Shown here one piece after another: positions 34,583 through 41,979 of a stretch of 64,000 nucleotides of DNA. Position 1 is the stretch's first letter; the number at the start of each line of letters is the position of its first letter. The notes beneath the pieces were generated by a model. The model ran no database searches and was not told where the DNA came from. It saw nothing but the letters and a program-made list of their open reading frames with translations. Both the position numbers and the translations under genes were made by a program. The stretch covers positions 1,860,001 to 1,924,000 of the forward strand of contig CAVTRI010000002.1 of assembly GCA_963737075.1 (NCBI GenBank), given 5' to 3'. The DNA comes from CAVTRI01 sp963737075. GTDB taxonomy: Bacteria > Actinomycetota > Acidimicrobiia > Acidimicrobiales > Palsa-688.

Positions 34583-34873
34583 TTAGCCGCTGACGATCTC
34601 GCTCGTCTGCAGGATGGGCGTGATGGTCGTGTAGTTGGGGACGTCGGCCATGATGGCCTGCGTGTCCTCCTTGCCCATGGCGGCGTTCATGGCCTCAGGG
34701 GACTCGAAGCGGAAATGCACGGCAGCGACGTACGGACCGTCCACCCCGCGGTCGATCTCAGCCCCCTTTAGCCCCCACGTCTTGACGCAGAGCGGCACGT
34801 GCTGCTCCCGGTAGTAGTCGTGGTCAAAGGTGGCACCTTCGGTGGTCGGGTAGAAGACGCTGAGCCTGATCAT
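34583..34873 (-). CDS. EthD-family protein
   Basis: A 96-residue single-domain ferredoxin-like alpha/beta protein of the EthD family: IRLSVFYPTTEGATFDHDYYREQHVPL is the typical opening with the conserved DxxYYxxxHxP pattern, and PEAMNAAMGKEDTQAIMADVPNYT is the second strand-helix unit. Such proteins are small accessory enzymes or stabilisers for P450s and polyketide or ether-degradation systems. The ATG at 34873 is preferred; the frame upstream to 34936 is not conserved. It has its own position 38 bases from the phosphatase start and 81 bases from the esterase stop; its partner here is unknown. Confidence 0.88.
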   Translation of the reverse strand: MIRLSVFYPTTEGATFDHDYYREQHVPLCVKTWGLKGAEIDRGVDGPYVAAVHFRFESPEAMNAAMGKEDTQAIMADVPNYTTITPILQTSEIVSG

Positions 34874-34954
34874 GCCCCGAAGTATGCACGCGTCAGCGAC
34901 CGGGCCGCACGTGCGGAGTCGTACGGTCTGGAGCATGAACGAGGCGGCGTTCGA

Positions 34955-35923
34955 TCACGGCTCGGCGTCTGCCGTAGCCGAGGCCGTCGTGGCGTGGGTG
35001 ACGGGGCTGGTGTTGCCGCCGACCTGAGGGGCGAGCAGGGTTCTCGCCTTGCCGCCCGGCGCAGAGACCATCAGCTTGACCAACGCCTCTGTGATCCGGG
35101 GCTCCAGCCCCTCGGTATGGCCTTTGTCCAGCCGGATCACATCAGCGATCACCCGTCCGCCGGCATTCGGGTAGAGGTGGATGTGCGCGGTCCCAGGCGC
35201 CGGCTTCCGGCCCCAGCTGGGGGTCGGGTTGGCGTCCCACCGGCTGTCGTGGATCCTGCCGGGCTCGTCGTCGACCACGTCCGGCATGCGCATCCGGGGC
35301 CCGGCTCCGTAGCGCTCAGCCCACGGCGACGTCTCCGGCAGCGATGCGATCTCATGCTCCCCGGTGGCGTAAATGAACGACAGGTCCGCCGTGGGCGGGG
35401 TCGGTGGCGCCAAGATGCGGCGGCGAGCGAAAAACTGCTCCATGGTGGCCCGGTCGGCGTCGCTGCGCGGTGGGCCGAAGTTGGGAGCTCGTTCTGCGGG
35501 CCCGATCCGCCCTCCTGAGAGGCTCAGCCAGCCGTCGACACGGTCGGCGAAGTAGGCGGTCCTCAGCAGCCGGTTGGCCGTCATTCCCCCTTGCGAGTGG
35601 CCAACCAGCCAGAACGAGCGGATGGTTGTTGGGCCGAACCGCTCGAACACGTGCTCCACCAGGTCGATGAGATACTCGTCGTCCGCATCCGCCGTCCAGT
35701 GCCAGGTCGGTTCCCTGGTGGCCGCCGAGGGGGTCGCGATCGCCAGCCGGTAGGCGTCGCAGAGCTCGTAGGCCGGAAAGTACTCCCTCTGCCAGGCCCC
35801 TACGGATCCTCCGCCGTGCAGGCTCAGCAGGAAGGTGAGCTCCTCATCGCGGGCCCGGTCTCCCGGGTAGTCCAGGTAGCACTTCCTGCCGGTCCTCGCG
35901 TCGACCATGGTCTCCAATGTCAT
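34955..35923 (-). CDS. Alpha/beta hydrolase resembling PHB depolymerase-type esterases
   Basis: A 322-residue hydrolase: LLSLHGGGSVGAWQ is the oxyanion-hole strand, VGHSQGGMTANRL holds the nucleophile Ser, and LDKGHTEGLE near the C-terminus supplies the catalytic His. DEYLIDLVEHVFERF fits the esterase_phb / poly(hydroxyalkanoate) depolymerase-like group. No signal peptide is apparent, so it is probably an intracellular esterase. The C-terminal Thr/Ala-rich tail of about 25 residues is unusual. On the minus strand it precedes EthD (81-bp gap). Confidence 0.84.
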   Translation of the reverse strand: MTLETMVDARTGRKCYLDYPGDRARDEELTFLLSLHGGGSVGAWQREYFPAYELCDAYRLAIATPSAATREPTWHWTADADDEYLIDLVEHVFERFGPTTIRSFWLVGHSQGGMTANRLLRTAYFADRVDGWLSLSGGRIGPAERAPNFGPPRSDADRATMEQFFARRRILAPPTPPTADLSFIYATGEHEIASLPETSPWAERYGAGPRMRMPDVVDDEPGRIHDSRWDANPTPSWGRKPAPGTAHIHLYPNAGGRVIADVIRLDKGHTEGLEPRITEALVKLMVSAPGGKARTLLAPQVGGNTSPVTHATTASATADAEP

Positions 35924-35975
35924 CGACGCGAACGATAAGCATGCGACTGCTGTCCTGCAAGGAAGCAGGCGGATG

Positions 35976-36518
35976 TCAATCGATCTCGCGCCGCCGGGGT
36001 CCGATCGTGACGTAGCGGCCCCGATAGTGCGCGAGGGGCAGCGGGGGGTCGTCTGGGAGATCTACGGCATGGATCACGCCCTGCACGAGGAACTGGTATC
36101 CCGCCTCCACCCAGCTGGACAGCGAACACGACACCCGGGTCGGTACCGCGTCGAGGATCGGACCCCAGGGGGAATGTGAGGTGGCAAGGCCCTCGAACGG
36201 CTCGCACGGATAGCGCAGCGCGAACTGGTCGGCTACCCGCACGTGGTCGGCCGCCAAGACGTGCACGACGAATCGCTCGGTGACAGACACCGCTTCCCAG
36301 AAGTCCGTGAGCGGTCCGACCAGCCCGAACACGGCTGGCGAGTCTCCCTCGACGACGAGCATCGACGACACCGTGACGCCTGCGAGGAGGGCCTGGCTGT
36401 CATACGCTGTCCACACCGTGACGGGGGCGACCAGTTGGCCTCGAAGCCGTCGGACGGTGTCGAGCTGGGTTGTGAACGGGTCTGAGCCGATCCGCCGCTG
36501 ACCGTCGTCGACATCCAC
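35976..36518 (-). CDS. Flavin reductase-like FMN-binding protein
   Basis: A 180-residue flavin reductase domain protein: VTVWTAYDSQALLAGVTVSSMLVVEGDSP is the flavin-binding opening of the family, and FVVHVLAADHVRVADQFA the following strand-helix. It would supply reduced FMN to a partner monooxygenase using NAD(P)H. The GTG start at 36518 abuts the stop of the luciferase-like oxidoreductase upstream in transcription order with no gap (36519), so the two are almost surely a two-component monooxygenase pair. Confidence 0.86.
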   Translation of the reverse strand: MDVDDGQRRIGSDPFTTQLDTVRRLRGQLVAPVTVWTAYDSQALLAGVTVSSMLVVEGDSPAVFGLVGPLTDFWEAVSVTERFVVHVLAADHVRVADQFALRYPCEPFEGLATSHSPWGPILDAVPTRVSCSLSSWVEAGYQFLVQGVIHAVDLPDDPPLPLAHYRGRYVTIGPRRREID

Positions 36519-37700
36519 TCAGTGCAGCGTAACCCCGCCGCGCGAAGGAGCTTCCATGGCAGGCGGCGAAACGGTTGCGGTGGTCTTGATCTCCAGCTTT
36601 TCCAGTTTTGGAATGATCTCCGTGCCAAGCAACTCGATCGTCCGCATGATCGACTCGTGTGAGAGATATCCGAACTGCACGTAGCAGATCAGCTGGTCGA
36701 CGCCGAGCTCGTGGTATCTGACGATCTTGTCGAGGCACTGGTCAGGGTCGCCGACGACGATCATGTCGGCGTCGCTGAACTGGCGGGGGTTGAACCGACC
36801 CTCCCTGTGCAGCGACAGGTGGGGAAACATCCGGTCCTTCTGTTCCTGGCTGAAGTGAGGGAACTCCCATTCGAGCGTGAACTCGGCGAGGTTGTGGTAC
36901 CACCACCACACCGAGTCCCAGGTGCCGTTCTTCTCGCACTCGGCCATGGTCTCCGCGCAGTGCACAAGCGTGTATGCGGCCACCTTGTTGGTCGTCACCC
37001 GGGTGATCGGCGTCGGGTTCTCCGCCGCCTTCCGGTAGTGGGCGATGTGCTCGCCCATCTTCTCGAGCGGCTGCAAGATCGCGAATGACAGCAGCCCGAG
37101 TCCGAGCTGTCCGGCTACCGCTGAGCTGCCCTCGCTCGTGGCGGCCATCCAGCACGGCGGGTGCGGGTCCTGCATCGGCTTCGGCGTCACCATGCGACGG
37201 GGAAAATCGAGATACTTGCCGTGGAACTCGAAATAGTCCTGTTCCCACATCTGCACGATGGCCTCAATGGATTCCTGCCACTGGTCGCGGCTGTGCTCGC
37301 GATCGACGCCGAAGGCGATCTGCTCCATGGGAGTCGACCGGCCCGTACCCCATTCGACCCGTCCTCCTGACAGGATGTCCGCCGTGGCCACCTTCTCGGC
37401 CACGCGCATCGGCGGGGTAAAGGCATGCGGCAACAGGGTCACGCCGAAGCCGAGCCGCAAGTTCTCAGTGCACTGCGACAGCGCCCCGATCACCACTTCC
37501 GGTGCCGGGCAGTGCGAGCGGCCCTCCCGAAAATGGTGTTCCACATGCCAGGTGGTGTTGAAACCCAGGCTGTCTGCGAGCTTGATCTGTTCGATGGCGT
37601 CGCGGTACGCCCGCTGTTCATGCTCGCGTTGGCCGTAGGGATGAGGCTTCGAGCCCCAGGGCCTGGGGACGTCGATCTCGTACAGCAGGTCGAGTTTCAC
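36519..37700 (-). CDS. LLM-class flavin-dependent monooxygenase (luciferase-like)
   Basis: A 393-residue bacterial luciferase-family oxidoreductase. Early LADSLGFNTTWHVEHHFREGRS and the long VLPHAFTPPMRVAEKVATADILSGGRVEWGTGRS are typical of the TIM-barrel flavin group; PPCWMAATSEGSSAVAGQLGLGLLSF is the phosphate-binding loop region. It hydroxylates or cleaves a small substrate with FMNH2 and O2. The reductase gene starts at the base following its stop, so FMNH2 is likely passed in cis. It diverges from the SDR at 37760 across a 59-bp gap. The C-terminal tail after residue 375 is proline/serine-rich. Confidence 0.92.
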   Translation of the reverse strand: MKLDLLYEIDVPRPWGSKPHPYGQREHEQRAYRDAIEQIKLADSLGFNTTWHVEHHFREGRSHCPAPEVVIGALSQCTENLRLGFGVTLLPHAFTPPMRVAEKVATADILSGGRVEWGTGRSTPMEQIAFGVDREHSRDQWQESIEAIVQMWEQDYFEFHGKYLDFPRRMVTPKPMQDPHPPCWMAATSEGSSAVAGQLGLGLLSFAILQPLEKMGEHIAHYRKAAENPTPITRVTTNKVAAYTLVHCAETMAECEKNGTWDSVWWWYHNLAEFTLEWEFPHFSQEQKDRMFPHLSLHREGRFNPRQFSDADMIVVGDPDQCLDKIVRYHELGVDQLICYVQFGYLSHESIMRTIELLGTEIIPKLEKLEIKTTATVSPPAMEAPSRGGVTLH

Positions 37701-37759
37701 AACGACTCCTTTCCGACCGGGCTCGTATGCTCAGGGCAGTTCTCAGAGGAGGGAGCAGC

Positions 37760-38572
37760 ATGATCGATCTCGGGTTGGAGGGCAAGCGAGCAGTCCTCTC
37801 CGGTGCCGGGTCCGTACCTGGCCGCGCCGGGCACGGCAGGCGGAGCGGACTGCGGCTGGCCGAAGCGGGGGCGACGATTGCCTGCATCGATATCGACCCC
37901 GGTCGGGCCGACGAGGTGGTGGGTGAAATCCAAGAGGCGGGTGGCAAGGCGTTCCCGGTGCTCGCCGACATGACCGACCGGGCACAAGCGGAGCGGGCAC
38001 TCGACGAGGCGGTGGCCGGGCTCGGTGGCATCGACGTCTGCGTCGACATCATCGGCGAGGCGACGTGGGACAGGGTCGAGCAGTTCTCTGAGGACGTCTG
38101 GCGGTGGACGATCGACAAAAACTTGAGCCAGGTGTTCTACCTGTTCCAGGGTGCCGGGCAGCGCATGATCGCCCAGGGGACGGGCGGGTCGATAGTCGCC
38201 CTGGCCTCGGTGGACGGGATCGTTGCCGCCCGTTATCACGCGCCCTACGGCGCGGCCAAGGCCGGCGTGATCTCTCTCGTGAAGACGTTTGCCCACGAGC
38301 TGGGGCGTCACGGCATCAGAGTCAATGCCGTCGCCCCCGGCAATGTGGGATCGGGTAACGAGGACCAAGTGGAAGGCGAGTGGGACGTGAACGGCATCAA
38401 CCCCCTGGCGGCTCCTAGAGCTCGCGACATTGCCAACGCCGTACTCTTCCTCTCGTCCTCGCTGGCGGAGCGGATCACCGGCCAGACCCTGGTTGTCGAC
38501 GGAGGGGCCAGCATCAAGGCTCTCTGGGGCATGACGGAGGAAATGGTGATGGAGTTCCGCGGAAAGTTTTGA
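37760..38572 (+). CDS. SDR oxidoreductase with an unusual glycine loop
   Basis: A 270-residue SDR. The cofactor loop reads GAGSVPGRAGHGRRSGLRLAE, that is GAG plus an eight-residue insertion instead of GASxGIG. IDIDPGRADE marks an NAD-type acidic loop, and YGAAK is the catalytic pair with Ser in LASVDG. The region before NAVAPGN and the TLVVDGGASI end are normal. An AGAGGAGGGAGCAGC ribosome site supports the ATG at 37760. Its 3' end overlaps the convergent HSL-type hydrolase by 59 bases. The substrate is unknown. Confidence 0.86.
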   Translation: MIDLGLEGKRAVLSGAGSVPGRAGHGRRSGLRLAEAGATIACIDIDPGRADEVVGEIQEAGGKAFPVLADMTDRAQAERALDEAVAGLGGIDVCVDIIGEATWDRVEQFSEDVWRWTIDKNLSQVFYLFQGAGQRMIAQGTGGSIVALASVDGIVAARYHAPYGAAKAGVISLVKTFAHELGRHGIRVNAVAPGNVGSGNEDQVEGEWDVNGINPLAAPRARDIANAVLFLSSSLAERITGQTLVVDGGASIKALWGMTEEMVMEFRGKF

Positions 38573-39422
38573 GAAAGCGGCGGACGTCTTCGAGGGCGGT
38601 CCGCGACGCCGGAAGGTCGGGTGCGATCGCCGGCCAGGCGTGCGCCACTCCCGCTTGGAACCGGCAAGTGACGGGAGTGCCCTCGCGGGCCAGTTTCGAC
38701 GCGAAGCCGATGCTGTCGTCGAGTAGTACTTCGTCCGTGCTGGCCAGGATCATGCTGGGCGGCCAGCCCTCCATGGCGGCCAGCCCCGGCGACGCGAAGG
38801 GGTCGGTGGCCGCGTGCCCTTGCAGGTACATGGCGGCCGCCTGGCGGGCTGCCTCGAGCGAAAAAAGCTGGTCTGTGCCGGCTCGGGACGTGAACGTCGC
38901 CGCCGTGCAGGTGAGATCCAGCCACGGAGACATGAGCACCAGCGCCGAAGGCAGCGGGAAGCCGTTGGCGGAGGCGGCGACGGTGAGGGCGGCGGCGAGC
39001 CCGCCGCCCGCCGAATCGCCGGCCGCCACTACATGACCGTCGCCGCGCTCGACCACATGCCCGTACACGGCCGCCGCGTCGTGGAGGGCGGCGGGGAACG
39101 GGTGCTCAGGGGCCAGGCGGTACTCCACAGCTACCACGGTGCTGTCGGTGGCCTCCGCCAGCCGACTTGCGAATGATGTTGATCGCTCGGCTGAGCCCAG
39201 TCGGTAGCCACCCCCATGGAAATAGAGCATGACCGCACGGGTGCTTGGCGGCTCGCAGACCACGCACGTCACACCACCGAGCTCCATCCTGCGCACGGCG
39301 ACCGACGGGATCGGCGACGGGACCGCAGCGGCCTCCACCGCCGCTCGACGAGCGGTCAAATCGGGGGGCGTGGGGTAGGCGGACGGTCGAATCGGGGGAA
39401 GGTTCCAAAGGCCGTTGGTCAT
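38514..39422 (-). CDS. Alpha/beta hydrolase fold-3 (HSL-type) esterase
   Basis: A 302-residue hormone-sensitive-lipase-family esterase. Oxyanion-hole YFHGGGYRLGSAE, nucleophile GDSAGGGLAAALT, and the later VAHAWPA (catalytic His) are visible. It hydrolyses short-chain esters. The ATG start at 39422 is 83 bases from the start of the SDR relic, across a control-like gap holding the palindrome at 39464-39480. The 3' end overlaps the upstream SDR by 59 bases, unusual but both reading frames keep their family motifs. Confidence 0.88.
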   Translation of the reverse strand: MTNGLWNLPPIRPSAYPTPPDLTARRAAVEAAAVPSPIPSVAVRRMELGGVTCVVCEPPSTRAVMLYFHGGGYRLGSAERSTSFASRLAEATDSTVVAVEYRLAPEHPFPAALHDAAAVYGHVVERGDGHVVAAGDSAGGGLAAALTVAASANGFPLPSALVLMSPWLDLTCTAATFTSRAGTDQLFSLEAARQAAAMYLQGHAATDPFASPGLAAMEGWPPSMILASTDEVLLDDSIGFASKLAREGTPVTCRFQAGVAHAWPAIAPDLPASRTALEDVRRFLKTFRGTPSPFPPSCPREP

Positions 39423-39463
39423 CGTCTCCCGGGCCCTGTGTTTGACGTCAGAACGGGGTCGTT

Positions 39464-39480
39464 GTCAGACTCAGTCTAAC
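39464..39480. promoter_or_regulatory. Operator-like palindrome in the divergent gap
   Basis: GTC-AGACT-C-AGTCT-AAC is an 8+1+8 dyad with one mismatched outer pair, centred between the HSL esterase start (39422) and the SDR relic start (39506). Such dyads of about 17 bp suit TetR-type regulators. If it controlled the now broken SDR gene and the esterase, it explains their divergent layout. No regulator gene is next to it. Confidence 0.4.
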
Positions 39481-39505
39481 TTGGTGTGTTTCTACGGGAG
39501 GCAGG

Positions 39506-39767
39506 ATGTCGGACCGGTTCAGGGGGCGGGTGGCGTTGGTGACAGGCGCTGCTTCGGGGAGCGGGTAAAACCCCATCGCCACGGCGTCTACCAGGTCAAC
39601 TACATCCTCGGCGGGGAGCTCCGGTACGGCAACCAGCGAGTGACGGCGGGGATGGGGTATTCTCCCCGGACAAGCTCTACTCGTGGACGGCCGGGGGCGA
39701 GGGCGCGGAGTGGATCGAGATCCACTCCGGTGTGGGAGGGATCTTCACCGACCAGCCCGAACCCTGA
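39506..39767 (+). pseudogene. Remnant of an SDR gene joined to a cupin gene fragment
   Basis: A good ribosome site (GGGAGGCAGG) precedes the ATG at 39506, which opens MSDRFRGRVALVTGAASGSG, the start of an SDR with its glycine loop, then stops at TAA (39566-39568). Immediately after, from 39568, the sequence encodes KPHRHGVYQVNYILGGELRY, a cupin C-terminal piece. That piece itself changes frame near 39658-39663 and continues GVFSPDKLYSWTAGGEGAEW to the stop at 39767. A deletion joining two genes, plus one frameshift, accounts for it. The original genes probably encoded an SDR and a cupin. Confidence 0.8.
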
Positions 39768-39836
39768 GCACCGTGGTGCGCGGTCAGCTTTGCATCCACC
39801 GGTTGTCTTCCACCAGACGTCGGACCCTCGACTCCG

Positions 39837-40295
39837 TTAGCTGACCGTACACCCCGCGCCTTCTACCAGTCCCTCCGCGCTCTCTTCGGCATGCCGTAGT
39901 CGTCTGGCGAGGCCAGCGGCGACCTTGCGTGTAATGGCAGGGTTGCCATATAACAGGGCGCTGAACTCACTAGGCGTAAGGACATAGAGCGTCATGGCGG
40001 TTTGGGCGATGACCGTTGCGCTGCGAGGGCCACCATCCAGGAGTGACATTTCGCCCACGCAGTCGCCGGCGCCGACGGTCGCCACGACGGAACCGTCCAC
40101 GGTAACCACAGCGGTGCCGTCGCCGATGACGAAGCACTGTTCCCCCGCTCTTCCCTGGCGTGTCAGCACGTACCCCTCATCGACGTCCAACGGCGTGCAG
40201 AGCTGGGCCACCTCCCGAAGCTCCCGTTTCGTGCACAGGGAGAAGAGACTGACGTCTCTGAGCGCCTGCGTGATCGCGTCTCTCGAGTGCCGCAT
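39837..40295 (-). CDS. Cyclic nucleotide-binding domain protein without an effector domain
   Basis: A 152-residue protein made almost only of one cNMP-binding domain. VGAGDCVGEMSLLDGGPRSATV is the phosphate-binding cassette with Glu and Arg positions kept, so it may bind cAMP. No helix-turn-helix follows. It could dimerise with, or compete with, the full Crp-type regulator encoded 132 bases upstream in transcription order (40428-41111). The Met at 40295 is the only start near the conserved region. Confidence 0.87.
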   Translation of the reverse strand: MRHSRDAITQALRDVSLFSLCTKRELREVAQLCTPLDVDEGYVLTRQGRAGEQCFVIGDGTAVVTVDGSVVATVGAGDCVGEMSLLDGGPRSATVIAQTAMTLYVLTPSEFSALLYGNPAITRKVAAGLARRLRHAEESAEGLVEGAGCTVS

Positions 40296-40427
40296 CGGTT
40301 GTCCTCCCTACGCACGCCGCCGTCTGGGCGGCGACCCGGTTCTCCCAGAGAGCATGGCCGACGGCGCCCCCCGCCGACCAGGCCGAACGGGCGCGTCGAA
40401 CGTGTATTTCTGCCAGTTTAGTGTGGG

Positions 40428-41111
40428 TCAGCCCGCTCGTGCGCGAAGCGCGTCCAGGTTGGAGATCGCCATGCTCCGCCTGCCGGTCGTGATCCACCCC
40501 CGGCGGCGGAACAGGTGCAGGGCTTTGCCAACCGCCTCCCGCGATGATCCGCTGAGGCCTGCGAGCTCGTCCTGGGTGAGCGGCAGATCGATGCGGACCG
40601 ACCCGTCAGTACCGGGCACGCCGAATCGTTGCGCGAGGTCGACCAGTCGGCTCGCGACCCGCCCTACCGAGTCGGAGCTGATGAACTCGACCCGGCGGCG
40701 ATCCGAGTCTCGCAAGCGACCGCAGAAGGATCGCAGCACCTGCAACGACGTGTCCGGATGAGACGCCAGGAACTCCCGAAACGCGTCGCCGGGTACGACC
40801 TGAACATCGACGACTCCCATCGCCGTCGCGGTCGCCGAGCGCGGACTGGCGTCGATCGCCGACAACTCTCCCAGGAGCTCCCCGGCCGTGCACATGGCAA
40901 GCACGATCTCTTTGCCATCAACCGTCGTCGATGACACCTTCACCCGCCCGGCGACGACCACGACCACCCAGTCAGAGAGATCGCCCTCGTTAAACAGCGT
41001 CGCGCCCGGCCGATACCGTCTGGCCGTCCCCAGGGCGTACAGCGCCGAGCGCTCCACGGCCGGCAGCCTGGCAAACCACCCCTCTGACTCCGAACGCCCC
41101 TCCATGTGCAT
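40428..41111 (-). CDS. Crp/Fnr-family transcriptional regulator
   Basis: A 227-residue regulator. The N-terminal cNMP domain has LLGELSAIDASPRSATAT as its phosphate-binding cassette, a C-helix runs QVLRSFCGRLRDSDRRRV, and the DNA-binding winged helix ends in LPLTQDELAGLSGSSREAVGKALHLFRRRGWI, in which the recognition helix is visible. GGAGGAGGGGCCCGCG supports the ATG at 41111 (alternatives are upstream at 41189 and downstream at 41105). It is followed by the single-domain cNMP protein. Target genes cannot be assigned from sequence. Confidence 0.92.
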   Translation of the reverse strand: MHMEGRSESEGWFARLPAVERSALYALGTARRYRPGATLFNEGDLSDWVVVVVAGRVKVSSTTVDGKEIVLAMCTAGELLGELSAIDASPRSATATAMGVVDVQVVPGDAFREFLASHPDTSLQVLRSFCGRLRDSDRRRVEFISSDSVGRVASRLVDLAQRFGVPGTDGSVRIDLPLTQDELAGLSGSSREAVGKALHLFRRRGWITTGRRSMAISNLDALRARAG

Positions 41112-41137
41112 CGCGGGCCCCTCCTCCAGTAACCAAT

Positions 41138-41461
41138 TCACCGCTTGGGAGGGAGCGAGCCGGCGTAGCTGACGCCCGTCCGTGTCCACCGGGAGAGCTC
41201 CCGCTTGGTGCGAACCCGATCAGCATCAACCCGGACCCACCCTGCCATCGGCCTACCCCGCATGACTGCAACGCTGGCACCGGCGGGGACCGCCGCTGTG
41301 GGATCGCATCGGACCAGGATGCCGCCCTGGCCGCTGGCGGCAATGGCCATGTTGCCCTGGATGAGAAACGCCAGCCCGCCGAACATCTTCTTTTCGCTCA
41401 CGCCCTTCTCGCCGGAGAGCAACTCGCGTATTCGGTCAGCAAGATCAGGATCGTATGGCAC
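41138..41461 (-). CDS. TfoX N-terminal domain protein
   Basis: A 107-residue small protein beginning MPYDPDLADRIRELLSG and containing EKKMFGGLAFLIQGNMAIA, the typical TfoX_N signature; such proteins in actinobacteria are of unknown function and are not linked to natural competence as TfoX of Haemophilus is. It is transcribed four bases after the SRPBCC gene stop and 26 bases before the Crp-type regulator, so the set SRPBCC-TfoX-Crp may be one transcript. Confidence 0.9.
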   Translation of the reverse strand: MPYDPDLADRIRELLSGEKGVSEKKMFGGLAFLIQGNMAIAASGQGGILVRCDPTAAVPAGASVAVMRGRPMAGWVRVDADRVRTKRELSRWTRTGVSYAGSLPPKR

Positions 41462-41464
41462 CGC

Positions 41465-41953
41465 TTAATGATCCCTCGCCTGCTCGCGCATCATCTGGAC
41501 TCCGGCCGTAATGGACGATCGGATCATAGTGTCATTGGACCTTGATATCGCCTGATGCACTCGTCGCTCCAACAACCTCCGGAAGATCGGGTTGAAGGCC
41601 TCATACGTCTCCTCGAAGTGGATTCTCGTCCGGCCGTCACCCAGGTCCTCGAGTCTCGTGCGCCCTGTGGCCTTCGACCAAAGTGGCTTGCCCACCGCGT
41701 CGTAGCGCCATGACACCGGGGGAGAGACCTCCGTCAGCCACTCCCACGACACCCCCCTTCCTCTCGACAACAACCATCGGGGCACAGGGAAGGAGCAGTG
41801 CCGCACCAGCCCGTTGCCCACCGCGTCCCCAGGATGGAGGATGTCGATCGTCACCTCGCCGCGGCTGACCTTTCCCGACCGATGAGCCCAGAAAACTCGC
41901 CAAACCTCTTCCGGAGTGGCCTCGATGTCAACCGCGTACGTATGAACCTGCAC
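41465..41953 (-). CDS. SRPBCC (START-like) domain protein
   Basis: A 162-residue ligand-binding START-like protein. VHTYAVDIEATPEEVWRVFW is the standard opening, followed by a beta-rich middle and a long C-terminal helix (FRRLLERRVHQAISRSNDTM). Members bind lipids, aromatic or polyketide compounds, or help aromatase/cyclase reactions. The GTG start at 41953 is the first start near the fold. It is followed four bases later by TfoX. The open frame continues upstream to 42952 but that overlaps the acyl-CoA synthetase gene and is not coding. Confidence 0.84.
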   Translation of the reverse strand: MQVHTYAVDIEATPEEVWRVFWAHRSGKVSRGEVTIDILHPGDAVGNGLVRHCSFPVPRWLLSRGRGVSWEWLTEVSPPVSWRYDAVGKPLWSKATGRTRLEDLGDGRTRIHFEETYEAFNPIFRRLLERRVHQAISRSNDTMIRSSITAGVQMMREQARDH

Positions 41954-41979
41954 GGAGGGGAGAGTACCGCGACGGGTAA

